A stretch of DNA of 11,793 nt from JBBRLG01 sp038231495. GTDB taxonomy: Bacteria; Planctomycetota; Planctomycetia; Gemmatales; Gemmataceae. The DNA is taken from the NCBI GenBank assembly GCA_038231495.1, contig JBBRLG010000204.1:1-11793 (forward strand), read 5' to 3'. The position numbers were made by a program, and so were the translations under genes. Within the stretch, counting starts at the first letter, position 1. Every line of letters begins with the position of its first letter. Below the pieces are notes generated by a model. It saw nothing but the letters and a program-made list of their open reading frames with translations, made no database searches and was not told the DNA's origin. Positions 5,569 to 11,793 of the stretch are shown here, piece by piece.

Positions 5569-8034
5569 ATGAGCGACTTGCTCACCTTCGATCAGATTCG
5601 GCCCGACGACGTGGAGACGGTCGGCGGCAAAGGCTTGAGTCTGGGATTAATGGCCACGGCGGGCTTGCCGGTGCCGCCGGGATTCTGCGTCACCAGTGAG
5701 GCGTTTCGCCGCTGGCGCGGGCAAGCACTCACCAATCACCACGAACTCGGCCAACAAATCCAGTCCGCCTACCGCGAACTCGGCGCGGGCCTGGTCGCCG
5801 TGCGTTCGTCCGCCACGGCGGAGGACGGGGCCGTCACCAGCTTCGCGGGGCAGCAAGAAACCTTCCTCGGCGTCAGCGGCGAAAGCGCGGTGTGTGACGC
5901 CGTCGGCCGCTGTTGGGAGTCGCTCGATTCGGAACGGGCCACGGCCTACCGACGGCACCAGGGCGTCGGCGACGCGGGCGTGGCGATGGCCGTCGTCGTC
6001 CAGCGGCTCGTCGCGGCGGAGGTCGCCGGCGTGCTGTTCACACGCGACCCGATGGACCCCGACGGCGACCGCATGTTGATCGAGGCGTCGTGGGGGCTGG
6101 GCGAAAGCGTCGTCTCCGGCCGCGTCACGCCGGACCGCTTCGCCGTGGATAGGCAAACCGGCCGCGTCATCGACCGCCACGTCTCCGTAAAAACGGTGCA
6201 AGTTACCGCGGCAGGCACTTGTCCCGTTCCGGCCGACAAGCAAGCGGTCGCGTGTTTGGACGACAACCAGCTTCTGCAACTGGCGGAACTGGGCCGGCGC
6301 GTCGAGGCGTTCTACGGCTCGGCACGCGACGTGGAATGGGCCTGGGCAGACGGCCGTTTCTGGCTGTTGCAAGCCCGGCCGATCACCACGGCGGACGCCG
6401 GCGAGCGCGAGCGCGTGCGCCGCGAGGAGATCGCCGCCCTGGCCGCCAAGGCCGACCCGCGCGGCACCGTTTGGAGCCGCTTCAACCTGTCCGAAATTTT
6501 GGCCGAGCCGATGCCGATGACGTGGGCCGTCGTCAAGCGGTTCATGTCCGGCCGGGGCGGTTTCGGCCTGATGTTCCGCGACCTCGGCTACGACCCCGAC
6601 CCGTCGCTGGACGACGACGGCGTCTTCGATTTGGTGTGCGGCCGACCCTACTGCAACCTCAGCCGCGAGCCGCGCCTGCACTACAAGGAACTGCCTTTCG
6701 AGCATCCGTTCGCCGTGCTGAAGAAGGCACCGCACAAGGCGCTTTACCCGACGCCGGTCATCAACCACGCCCGGCTCGGCTGGCGCTTCTGGCTGTTCAT
6801 GCCCGTGACGCTGCCGCTCATGACGCTGAAATTTATGAAGGCGGACCTGCGCCGGCAGGAGGTTGCCCGGACGTTCGCGGCACGGTTTCGCGACGAAACC
6901 GTACCCGCCTTCTTGCGCGCCGCGGAAACGGGCGCGCAGGAAGACCTGGGCCAGCTCGACGCCGACGCCCTTTTGCAACGGCTGGAACATTGGATTCAGC
7001 GCACCCTGTACGACTTCGCGCGCGAAAGCCTCAAGCCGACGGCACTGGCCGCGTTTGCAATGGCGAGCCTCGAACAGCGCTTCGTAAAAATGGTCGGTCC
7101 GGAGAAGGCCCAGCAACAGGTGCGCGACCTCATCATGGGCGTCAGCGCCGATCCGCAAACGGACCTCGCCCACGGCATGCGCGACCTGGCCGCCGGCCGC
7201 CTGGACCGGACTGCGTTTCTCCAGCGGTTCGGCCACCGCGGCAGTCAGGAGATGGAACTCGCCAACCCGCGCTGGTCCGAGTTGGCCGACAGCGGCGCCT
7301 GGCTGCCAACGGAGGCTGCGGTCGCTACGCAAAAAGTGCCTGAGGCGTCCGCCTGGGAGCGCGTCGTCGCCGAAGTGCGCATGGTGCCGGCGCTGCAAAA
7401 AATGTTGAAGAGCGATCTGGACACGCTGCACCAATTCTTGGGCCTGCGCGAGACGGCGAAGCATTATCTGCTCAAGGGTTACGCCCTGATTCGCCGCATC
7501 CTCGTCGAGTTGGACGGGCGTTATCGCCTCAACGGCGGCGTCTTCTTTCTGACGCCGGACGAATTGCCACGGCTTGTAAAAGGTGAAGACCTGACTGCCC
7601 TGATCGCCGAGCGCCGCCGCCGTCGGACCATCGTGCTGACGCTGGAAGTGCCGCAAGTCCTGTTTAGCGACGACCTCGAAGCCATCGGCCGCGCGGTCGT
7701 CGTCGAAGGGGCCGACACGTTGCAAGGGGTGCCGCTCTCCGCCGGCGTCGCGGAGGCTCCCGCCCTCGTGCTGGAACAGCCTCTGACGGCGAACCTGCCG
7801 CACGAGCCGTACATCCTCGTCTGCCCCTCGACCGACCCGGCCTGGGTGCCGTTGTTCGTCAAGGCGAAGGGCCTGGTCATGGAAACCGGCGGCGTGTTGT
7901 CGCACGGCGCGATCGTGGCCCGCGAGTTCGGCTTGCCCGCCGTGGCCGGGTTGTCCGCCGTCCAGCGGCGGCTCAAGACGGGCCAGCGGTTGCGCGTCGA
8001 CGGCGGCAGCGGCACCGTTACCGTGCTCGATTGA
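5569..8034 (+). CDS. PEP/pyruvate-binding (PPDK_N) and PEP-utilising His-domain protein, rifampicin phosphotransferase-like
   Basis: This encodes 821 aa. Start ATG 5569 matches the family N-terminus (VGGKGLSLGLM with K21); the open frame further upstream is unrelated to the family and overlaps the small antitoxin-like gene. Residues 1-275 are the ATP-grasp domain: VRSSATAED at 78-86, GVLFTRDP at 154-161 and LLQARPIT at 266-273. Residues about 290-735 are a variable middle domain with FGHRG at 554-558. The last 90 residues are the swivelling phosphohistidine domain, with TGGVLSHGAIVARE and the likely phosphorylated H779. The C-terminal PEP-binding barrel of PEP synthase and PPDK is absent. This three-part order and length match rifampicin phosphotransferases, which move a phosphate from ATP through the histidine to a bound substrate. 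The substrate here cannot be read from the sequence, so drug resistance is not claimed. Confidence 0.85.
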   Translation: MSDLLTFDQIRPDDVETVGGKGLSLGLMATAGLPVPPGFCVTSEAFRRWRGQALTNHHELGQQIQSAYRELGAGLVAVRSSATAEDGAVTSFAGQQETFLGVSGESAVCDAVGRCWESLDSERATAYRRHQGVGDAGVAMAVVVQRLVAAEVAGVLFTRDPMDPDGDRMLIEASWGLGESVVSGRVTPDRFAVDRQTGRVIDRHVSVKTVQVTAAGTCPVPADKQAVACLDDNQLLQLAELGRRVEAFYGSARDVEWAWADGRFWLLQARPITTADAGERERVRREEIAALAAKADPRGTVWSRFNLSEILAEPMPMTWAVVKRFMSGRGGFGLMFRDLGYDPDPSLDDDGVFDLVCGRPYCNLSREPRLHYKELPFEHPFAVLKKAPHKALYPTPVINHARLGWRFWLFMPVTLPLMTLKFMKADLRRQEVARTFAARFRDETVPAFLRAAETGAQEDLGQLDADALLQRLEHWIQRTLYDFARESLKPTALAAFAMASLEQRFVKMVGPEKAQQQVRDLIMGVSADPQTDLAHGMRDLAAGRLDRTAFLQRFGHRGSQEMELANPRWSELADSGAWLPTEAAVATQKVPEASAWERVVAEVRMVPALQKMLKSDLDTLHQFLGLRETAKHYLLKGYALIRRILVELDGRYRLNGGVFFLTPDELPRLVKGEDLTALIAERRRRRTIVLTLEVPQVLFSDDLEAIGRAVVVEGADTLQGVPLSAGVAEAPALVLEQPLTANLPHEPYILVCPSTDPAWVPLFVKAKGLVMETGGVLSHGAIVAREFGLPAVAGLSAVQRRLKTGQRLRVDGGSGTVTVLD

Positions 8035-8035
8035 A

Positions 8036-10039
8036 TCAGCTGACCCACTCGAGTGCGCGGAGTGCCTCGTGAAGGTCGTCTTGCAGCTGCCGCGCTCGTT
8101 TTTGTTGCTCCTCCCCCTTCCACGGCGTGCCATCGCGTAAACTACTTTCCGTCTGCTCCAGCAATTTCGCCCACTCGAGGCGGGAATCGCGCGCTACCTT
8201 CCTTACGATTTCCAACTCTTCATCTTTGAAAGGGCCGGCCTGGTCGAGATCTTTGGCCAGCCCGCTCATTTTCCGACGCAGCGCTTCGACCTCTTTCAGC
8301 CGCGCGTCCACGACCTTTTGCACGCGCTCTATTGGCGGTTTGAGGGCTTCCGCTCGCGCCGAATCCCATATACCCGGACCCGTCATCCCATTACTGGTTT
8401 GAATGAGTTGATCCAAAAACTCCTTTTTGAACGGGGTCCGTTCACCCTGCACCGCCGGTTTGATTTCCGGGTCGTTGTCGGCCGGTTTCGGCCTGTCGTC
8501 CTTGACCTTGGCTTCCTTCACGAATTGGCGCTGTTTGGTCAATGCGGCCTCGTCTTCGGGCTTCCAGTTCTTGCCTTCGCGCAGACAATGCTCCGCCAGC
8601 TCGAATAATTTCGAATGGGCCGCGATCGCCTCGCGGTCCGCGCTTTGCTGCTCCTGGGCCGGCGGTTGGTAATACGGACCGGCCTGGTTCACGACGGCAA
8701 GGAACTCCGACCATTGCTGACGCTCCTGGCCCAGGTACGCCAACGCCTTTTCGACCTCGGCTTTCTTCGCCTCCTCGCGCCGGGCCGGTTCCATGTCCAA
8801 AAGGGTTCCGACGCGGTCCTGGAACTCTCTCTGCTCCTCCGCCTTCATCTTGGTGTGAATGCGGTTCTCGAAGCGCTTCTTGTAATCGAGGATTTCCACG
8901 TCTTCCCACTCCGTGTCACTGACGTGGAGCCGCACGACCACCAAGTTGAGCGTGAACTCGTCCCGGCAGCGGCGCATGCGTTGGATTTCAAGCAAGCCCA
9001 GGCAAGGCAAAGGGAGCAAGGCGACTGCCGCCACCCAGCGCCACGGACTTGGCGCGAACCGCTGGTAATGAAGGATCAAGGCCGTCAGCGCGCCACCGAC
9101 GGCACCGCCGAAATGGCCCCACCCACTGATGCCGGGGAAAAAGCTAATGAAGACGATCAACGCCCCCTGGATCAGGATGTTGTTGCGCCACCGCTCCGCC
9201 TGGGACGTTGGCAGGTACTTGCCGTTGAGCCAAACCCAGATCGCCTCGGCGGCGAGAATTCCGCAGAGTGCGGTCGACGCGCCGGCAAGGGGGCCTGTGA
9301 GCCATTCGGGCGCGTCCTTGTCGGTCAATTTCACGATCGGCGTGTGATGCGCCAACCCGACACAACTGCCCACGAATCCCGAAATCAGGTAGATCAAGAG
9401 GAAACGCACCCGCCCCCACATCCGCTCGACGAAACCGCCCGCCGCGTAGAGCATGTACATGTTCATGAACAGGTGCAGCACGCCGAAATGCACGAAGCAG
9501 GCCGTCGCGGCTCGCCACCACTCGCCCGTCAGCCACGACTCCGCGGTGGTGCTCCCGCTCTTTGCCAGGACCTCGACAAACGGCCGATACTGGGCCGCCT
9601 TGTCGGGCATGCCGGTCAAAAACGCCTGGACGATCTTCTCCGACGACGCCAAATAAATACCGTAAGCGAAGACGACCAGGTTCAGCGCGAGTAGGGTCCG
9701 ACTAATGTAGGGCGTCGCATTCCGCCGCAGGGTCTCGCGTACGATGCCGCCGCGGTCCCCGTCGGTCACCGGCGTGCCCTGCCGCAGGCGCTCCAGTGCT
9801 TCGGGGTCGCGGAGGAGCTGCACGCCGTGAGCGCTGAGTACCAGGCCCGGCCCCGTTTCGGCAGTGCCGGTCGTTCGTTCCAAAAGGCCGTCGAGCAATA
9901 GGTGTTCGATGTCGAGCGACAAATCCTCCTTCGACGTGCCGGATTGGCGGGCGAAGGCGCGCGGATACCACGGCTGCGGCGCGGCTTGCTGGCAGTAGCG
10001 CAACACCTGCTCCAACGGACTCATTTCGGTCTCGTTCAT
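8036..10039 (-). CDS. Rhomboid family intramembrane serine protease with long C-terminal tail
   Basis: This encodes 667 aa, far longer than a bare rhomboid domain (about 200-280 aa). Residues about 6-90 look like a winged-helix-type domain. Membrane segments lie near 115-131, 174-201, 211-230, 251-271, 286-303, 307-326 and 333-352. Rhomboid hallmarks are in order: GEWWRAATACFVH with H184, H189 and N193; the catalytic serine S255 in GASTALCG (a GxST variant of the usual GxSG); and the catalytic H309 in GHFGG. It should cleave membrane proteins within the bilayer. Residues 360-667 are a charged, helical soluble tail with an internal duplication: QAGP at 452 and 600, LREG/LRDG at 486 and 634, WK at 492 and 640, all offset by exactly 148. 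The start is ATG 10039, preceded by CAGGTG; an alternative is Met6. It is convergent with the preceding gene, 1 bp apart. Confidence 0.88.
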   Translation of the reverse strand: MNETEMSPLEQVLRYCQQAAPQPWYPRAFARQSGTSKEDLSLDIEHLLLDGLLERTTGTAETGPGLVLSAHGVQLLRDPEALERLRQGTPVTDGDRGGIVRETLRRNATPYISRTLLALNLVVFAYGIYLASSEKIVQAFLTGMPDKAAQYRPFVEVLAKSGSTTAESWLTGEWWRAATACFVHFGVLHLFMNMYMLYAAGGFVERMWGRVRFLLIYLISGFVGSCVGLAHHTPIVKLTDKDAPEWLTGPLAGASTALCGILAAEAIWVWLNGKYLPTSQAERWRNNILIQGALIVFISFFPGISGWGHFGGAVGGALTALILHYQRFAPSPWRWVAAVALLPLPCLGLLEIQRMRRCRDEFTLNLVVVRLHVSDTEWEDVEILDYKKRFENRIHTKMKAEEQREFQDRVGTLLDMEPARREEAKKAEVEKALAYLGQERQQWSEFLAVVNQAGPYYQPPAQEQQSADREAIAAHSKLFELAEHCLREGKNWKPEDEAALTKQRQFVKEAKVKDDRPKPADNDPEIKPAVQGERTPFKKEFLDQLIQTSNGMTGPGIWDSARAEALKPPIERVQKVVDARLKEVEALRRKMSGLAKDLDQAGPFKDEELEIVRKVARDSRLEWAKLLEQTESSLRDGTPWKGEEQQKRARQLQDDLHEALRALEWVS

Positions 10040-10364
10040 GCGGCACCTGCTCCAGCCGGTTCGAGTCGTCCTGTCGTCTTATTCGAGGGGCGTAGTCTTC
10101 CATTATCGGGAAGCGGCTGGGGAAAGCGAATTCTAGTGCGGGATCAAGGGAGCGGTTTTCGTATCCTTGGGAGTGCCGGCCGTTCTTTGGAGGGCGGCGG
10201 CTCGACGCCGCTTTCTTTCGTCGTCGGGGCCTTGGCCTTCCTGTGCCGATTTCTGTGGTCCCCGGCCTGAGACCGGGAACTGTCCGGCCCAGCGTTGCGT
10301 CTCATTGACCGGCAGACCGTCTCTGCCGACCGCTGTCGCATCTTCCTTTCTGTGAGGTACTGCC
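10040..10364. other. Divergent intergenic region, no gene seen
   Basis: This 325-bp gap separates the divergently read rhomboid and small HEAT-repeat genes, so it should hold promoters for both. No convincing -35/-10 pair stands out. Small hairpins are visible: GCGGCG/CGCCGC at 10194-10199 and 10206-10211, followed by a pyrimidine run; CCCGG/CCGGG at 10261-10265 and 10273-10277; and the stronger inverted repeat listed separately. Short open frames here lack ribosome binding sites and family features. Confidence 0.6.
10310..10328 (+). promoter_or_regulatory. 7-bp perfect inverted repeat upstream of HEAT gene
   Basis: CGGCAGA and TCTGCCG flank a 5-nt loop (CCGTC), ending 36 bp before the ATG at 10365. 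The position fits an operator or a hairpin in the 5' leader of the gene. There is no direct evidence for either role. Confidence 0.3.
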
Positions 10365-11063
10365 ATGAAAACGCTGCTGGGGGTCGCCGCCGCCTTCCTG
10401 TGCCTGACCGTGTCCGTGCAGGCCGCCGACGTGGATGGATTGGTGAAACAGTTGAAGGACAAGGATCCCGACCTCCGCCGCAAGGCCGCCAAGGAACTGG
10501 CCGACGCCGGCGCCGACGCCAAGCCCGCCGTTGACGTGCTGGTCGCCGCCCTGAAGGACAACGACCTCTTCGTGCGCCGCTTTTCGGCCCAGGCGCTAGG
10601 CGCGATCGGCACCGACGCCAAGTCCGCGATGCCCGCGTTGCAGAAGGTCGTCAAGGACGCCAGGGAGAAAAAGGAAGTCCAGGAAGCCGCCGTCCTCGCG
10701 ATCGGCAAGATGGGCAAAGGCGCGCTCGACTTCCTGGGTGCCGTGGTGAAGGACCCGGACTACGACATTTTGCTCCGCCGTCGGGCCGCGGAGTCGCTGG
10801 GCAACATGGGCGCCGACGCCAAGGACGCGGTGCCGGCCCTGATGGACGCGCTGAAGGGCGTCGCCCCCAAGGGCAAGAAGATGGACAAGGACGGCGACAT
10901 CCGCCTGGAAGCCGCCGACGCCCTGGGCAACATCGCGACCGCCGACGACAAGGACGTGGTGGATGCCCTCAAGTCGATCAACGGGGAGAAGGGTGCCAAG
11001 AAGAACAAGACCCTGTTCGACACGATCAACGGTGCGGTTAAGAAAATCGAGGCGCGGAAGTGA
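10365..11063 (+). CDS. Secreted HEAT-repeat protein
   Basis: This encodes 232 aa. The start ATG follows GAGGT at 10354-10358 with 6-nt spacing. Residues 1-20 are a signal peptide (MKTLLGVAAAFLCLTVSVQA), so the protein is likely exported. The rest consists of about five HEAT/PBS-lyase-type repeats with the signature pattern DPDLRRKAAKELADAGADAK, DLFVRRFSAQALGAIGTDAK, ILLRRRAAESLGNMGADAK and DIRLEAADALGNIA. The repeats are rich in Lys, Asp and Ala. Such proteins are binding scaffolds; no catalytic residues are seen. Genes of this kind are numerous in planctomycetes. It stands alone, divergent from the rhomboid gene, and shares only the repeat type with the HEAT protein at 278-1663. The partner is unknown. 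Confidence 0.85.
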   Translation: MKTLLGVAAAFLCLTVSVQAADVDGLVKQLKDKDPDLRRKAAKELADAGADAKPAVDVLVAALKDNDLFVRRFSAQALGAIGTDAKSAMPALQKVVKDAREKKEVQEAAVLAIGKMGKGALDFLGAVVKDPDYDILLRRRAAESLGNMGADAKDAVPALMDALKGVAPKGKKMDKDGDIRLEAADALGNIATADDKDVVDALKSINGEKGAKKNKTLFDTINGAVKKIEARK

Positions 11064-11200
11064 ATCAGAGCCGTGACATTGAAAAAGACACCGGCCGGCG
11101 AGGTGAACGACCGCCACTGCCTCGAAGCGGTCGCCAATGCGACTGGCACCGAGAGGTCATGCAAATCCTTTGTCCGCACGCGTGGAATGCTGCCGAGTAC

Positions 11201-11339
11201 GGCTCTGTCGATGGATGCTTACCGATGTAAGCCTCGCCAATCACAATTGGCGAGGGTGACCCCCTCCAAGTCGCTATCGCTTTGTAAAGTGTTAGCGCAA
11301 CACCTTTGCCGATCAGCTCTTACGCATCCATGACAGGCC
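11201..11339. other. 139-nt structured element with long imperfect terminal inverted repeat
   Basis: The ends pair over 16 bp with two single-base bulges: 11201-11218 (GGCTCTGTCGATGGATGC) with 11324-11339 (GCATCCATGACAGGCC). Inside are a small hairpin TTAC/GTAA (11219-11230); a perfect 10-bp stem CCTCGCCAAT/ATTGGCGAGG with a CACA loop (11232-11255); and AAAGTGTT/AACACCTTT with one bulge (11286-11307). CTTAC at 11319-11323 can compete for GTAAG at 11227-11231, so two folds are possible. A further copy of CCTCGCCAAT lies at 11349-11358. No T-run follows, so this is not a standard terminator. It could be a structured RNA, a miniature mobile element or a two-way end structure between convergent genes. 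Apart from this element, 11064-11393 shows no credible gene. Confidence 0.5.
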
Positions 11340-11393
11340 CCAATCGACCCTCGCCAATCTCGACCCACGCCAACCTAGCCAGCGCCCTTACGC

Positions 11394-11720
11394 TTAGAAT
11401 TCCCCTTCCACAGCACCGGGTAAGATCAAGCGGTACCGAGGACCATTTTTGGTCTGGTACGCTCGAACCTCGACCCGTAGCTTAACGATTTCACCAATGG
11501 CGTACGGATCAAAGCTCGTCAAAGGGGACGAAGCTCGTCAAAGGGGACGGGCACGTTTTCTATTGCTCGTGAAAGGGGACGGGCACGTTTTCTATTGAAG
11601 AAATCACCAAAACAAAGGAAAACAAACATGCCCGTCCCCTTTGCTTCGTCGTGCCCGTCCCCTTTGCTTCGTCGGCGGCTGGTCCGGCGCGCCGGACGGG
11701 AGCGTAACGGAGACGGTCAT
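11394..11720 (-). pseudogene. Small gene split by a repeat insertion
   Basis: On the minus strand an ATG at 11720 follows a perfect AGGAGGAG (11734-11727) with 6-nt spacing and starts MTVSVTLPSGAPDQPP. The frame then enters repeat DNA and stops at 11604-11606. Beyond the repeats, the minus strand at 11513-11394 reads FDPYAIGEIVKLRVEVRAYQ and continues to GAVEGEF, then TAA. Removing 11521-11673 (153 bp) joins the two parts in frame as PPTSFDPY and gives a 57-codon gene. The joined protein looks strand-rich (alternating Val/Leu/Tyr with Lys/Arg); I do not recognise its family. A hairpin (GTACC...GACCA/TGGTC...GGTAC, 11433-11460) lies in the second half. The reconstruction is inference, but both halves, the frame and the start signals agree. 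Confidence 0.5.
11512..11673. repeat. REP/BIME-like cluster of direct and inverted repeats
   Basis: Five related units share the core AAAGGGGACGGGCACG. Three are in plus orientation (11512-11530 shortened, 11531-11565, 11566-11597) and two are inverted (11627-11650, 11651-11673). The second and third share AAAGGGGACGGGCACGTTTT plus CTATTG. The inverted pair around the A-rich centre 11598-11626 can form a stem of about 19 bp with one G-T pair. The ends carry related short sequences, GCTCGTC (11514-11520) and GCTTCGTC (11666-11673). Arrays of this type are often spread by REP-associated IS200-like (Y1) transposases; none is in the window. Confidence 0.7.
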
Positions 11721-11765
11721 GGAGAACTCCTCCTAAAGGACGGAGACGCCTGTTCCGTATCTTTA

Positions 11766-11793
11766 TGTATAGTAGCGGTTCGGCAGCTGTCAA
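11766..11793 (-). promoter_or_regulatory. Promoter-like sequence for the split small gene
   Basis: On the minus strand a perfect -35 TTGACA (11793-11788) is followed after 16 bp by TATACA (11771-11766), a fair -10 match. It sits about 45 bp upstream of the ATG at 11720. It resembles a sigma-70-type promoter; planctomycete promoters are poorly characterised, so the match is suggestive only. The -35 touches the window edge. Confidence 0.45.

Noticed and set aside
5647..8133. 828-codon open frame on the minus strand
   Set aside because: It is the antisense of a well-supported gene in GC-rich DNA, with no recognisable domains.
8615..9694. 359-codon plus-strand open frame
   Set aside because: Antisense shadow of the rhomboid gene, His/Arg/Gln-rich with no family motif.
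10055..10075. tRNA T-loop-like sequence GGTTCGAGTC
   Set aside because: Flanking bases do not form a T-stem, and no anticodon or acceptor arms are found around it.
11232..11255. Rho-independent terminator for the HEAT gene
   Set aside because: The stem is perfect but no T-run follows on either strand, and it lies about 170 bp past the stop.
11286..11307. Integron attC-like hairpin
   Set aside because: The core bases do not fit the GTTRRRY/RYYYAAC consensus and no integrase is present.
11073..11333. 86-codon open frame after the HEAT gene
   Set aside because: It has a non-ATG start, no ribosome binding site, and runs through the inverted-repeat element.
11560..11793. 77-codon minus-strand open frame at the right edge
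   Set aside because: It starts inside the promoter-like box and is out of frame with the ATG that has the strong Shine-Dalgarno; it reads through repeat DNA.

Overview
This 11.8-kb, GC-rich window looks like part of a planctomycete chromosome, probably from a Gemmata-like bacterium. That assignment is inferred from the mix of gene types: secreted HEAT-repeat proteins, a membrane-anchored PQQ-like propeller protein, an Rpn/transposase_31 nuclease, a winged-helix rhomboid and a rifampicin-phosphotransferase-like protein. No rRNA, tRNA or recognisable transposase gene is visible.

Layout. (1) At 66-259 are three copies of a 37-bp CRISPR-like repeat with irregular spacers and no cas gene in view. 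They end just before the ribosome binding site of the first gene. (2) At 278-8034 is a plus-strand run of five genes: a secreted HEAT-repeat protein; a membrane protein with a C-terminal PQQ-like propeller that shares its N-terminal domain with the first gene; an Rpn-family PD-(D/E)XK nuclease overlapping the previous gene by 4 bp (ATGA); a small 80-aa gene homologous only to the nuclease C-terminus; and an 821-aa ATP-grasp plus phosphohistidine-domain protein. (3) At 8036-10039, on the minus strand and convergent with a 1-bp gap, is a large rhomboid protease with an N-terminal winged-helix-like region and a long, internally duplicated C-terminal tail. (4) At 10365-11063 is a small secreted HEAT-repeat protein. 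(5) At 11064-11793 there is no intact gene. This stretch holds a 139-nt element with a long imperfect terminal inverted repeat and internal hairpins, and then a small minus-strand gene that appears to be split by a REP-like cluster of direct and inverted repeats.

The most notable feature is the nuclease locus. The Rpn gene contains a strong in-frame internal Shine-Dalgarno and ATG that would produce its last 72 residues alone. The next gene is a free-standing 80-aa copy of exactly that domain, beginning at the aligned Met and preceded by a similar ribosome-binding region. In E. coli Rpn proteins a small C-terminal product made from inside the gene blocks the full-length nuclease. This locus therefore looks like a toxin with an intragenic antitoxin plus a second, detached antitoxin copy. 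The second notable case is the right end, where removing 153 bp of repeats restores a 57-codon open frame behind a strong ribosome binding site and a promoter-like sequence.
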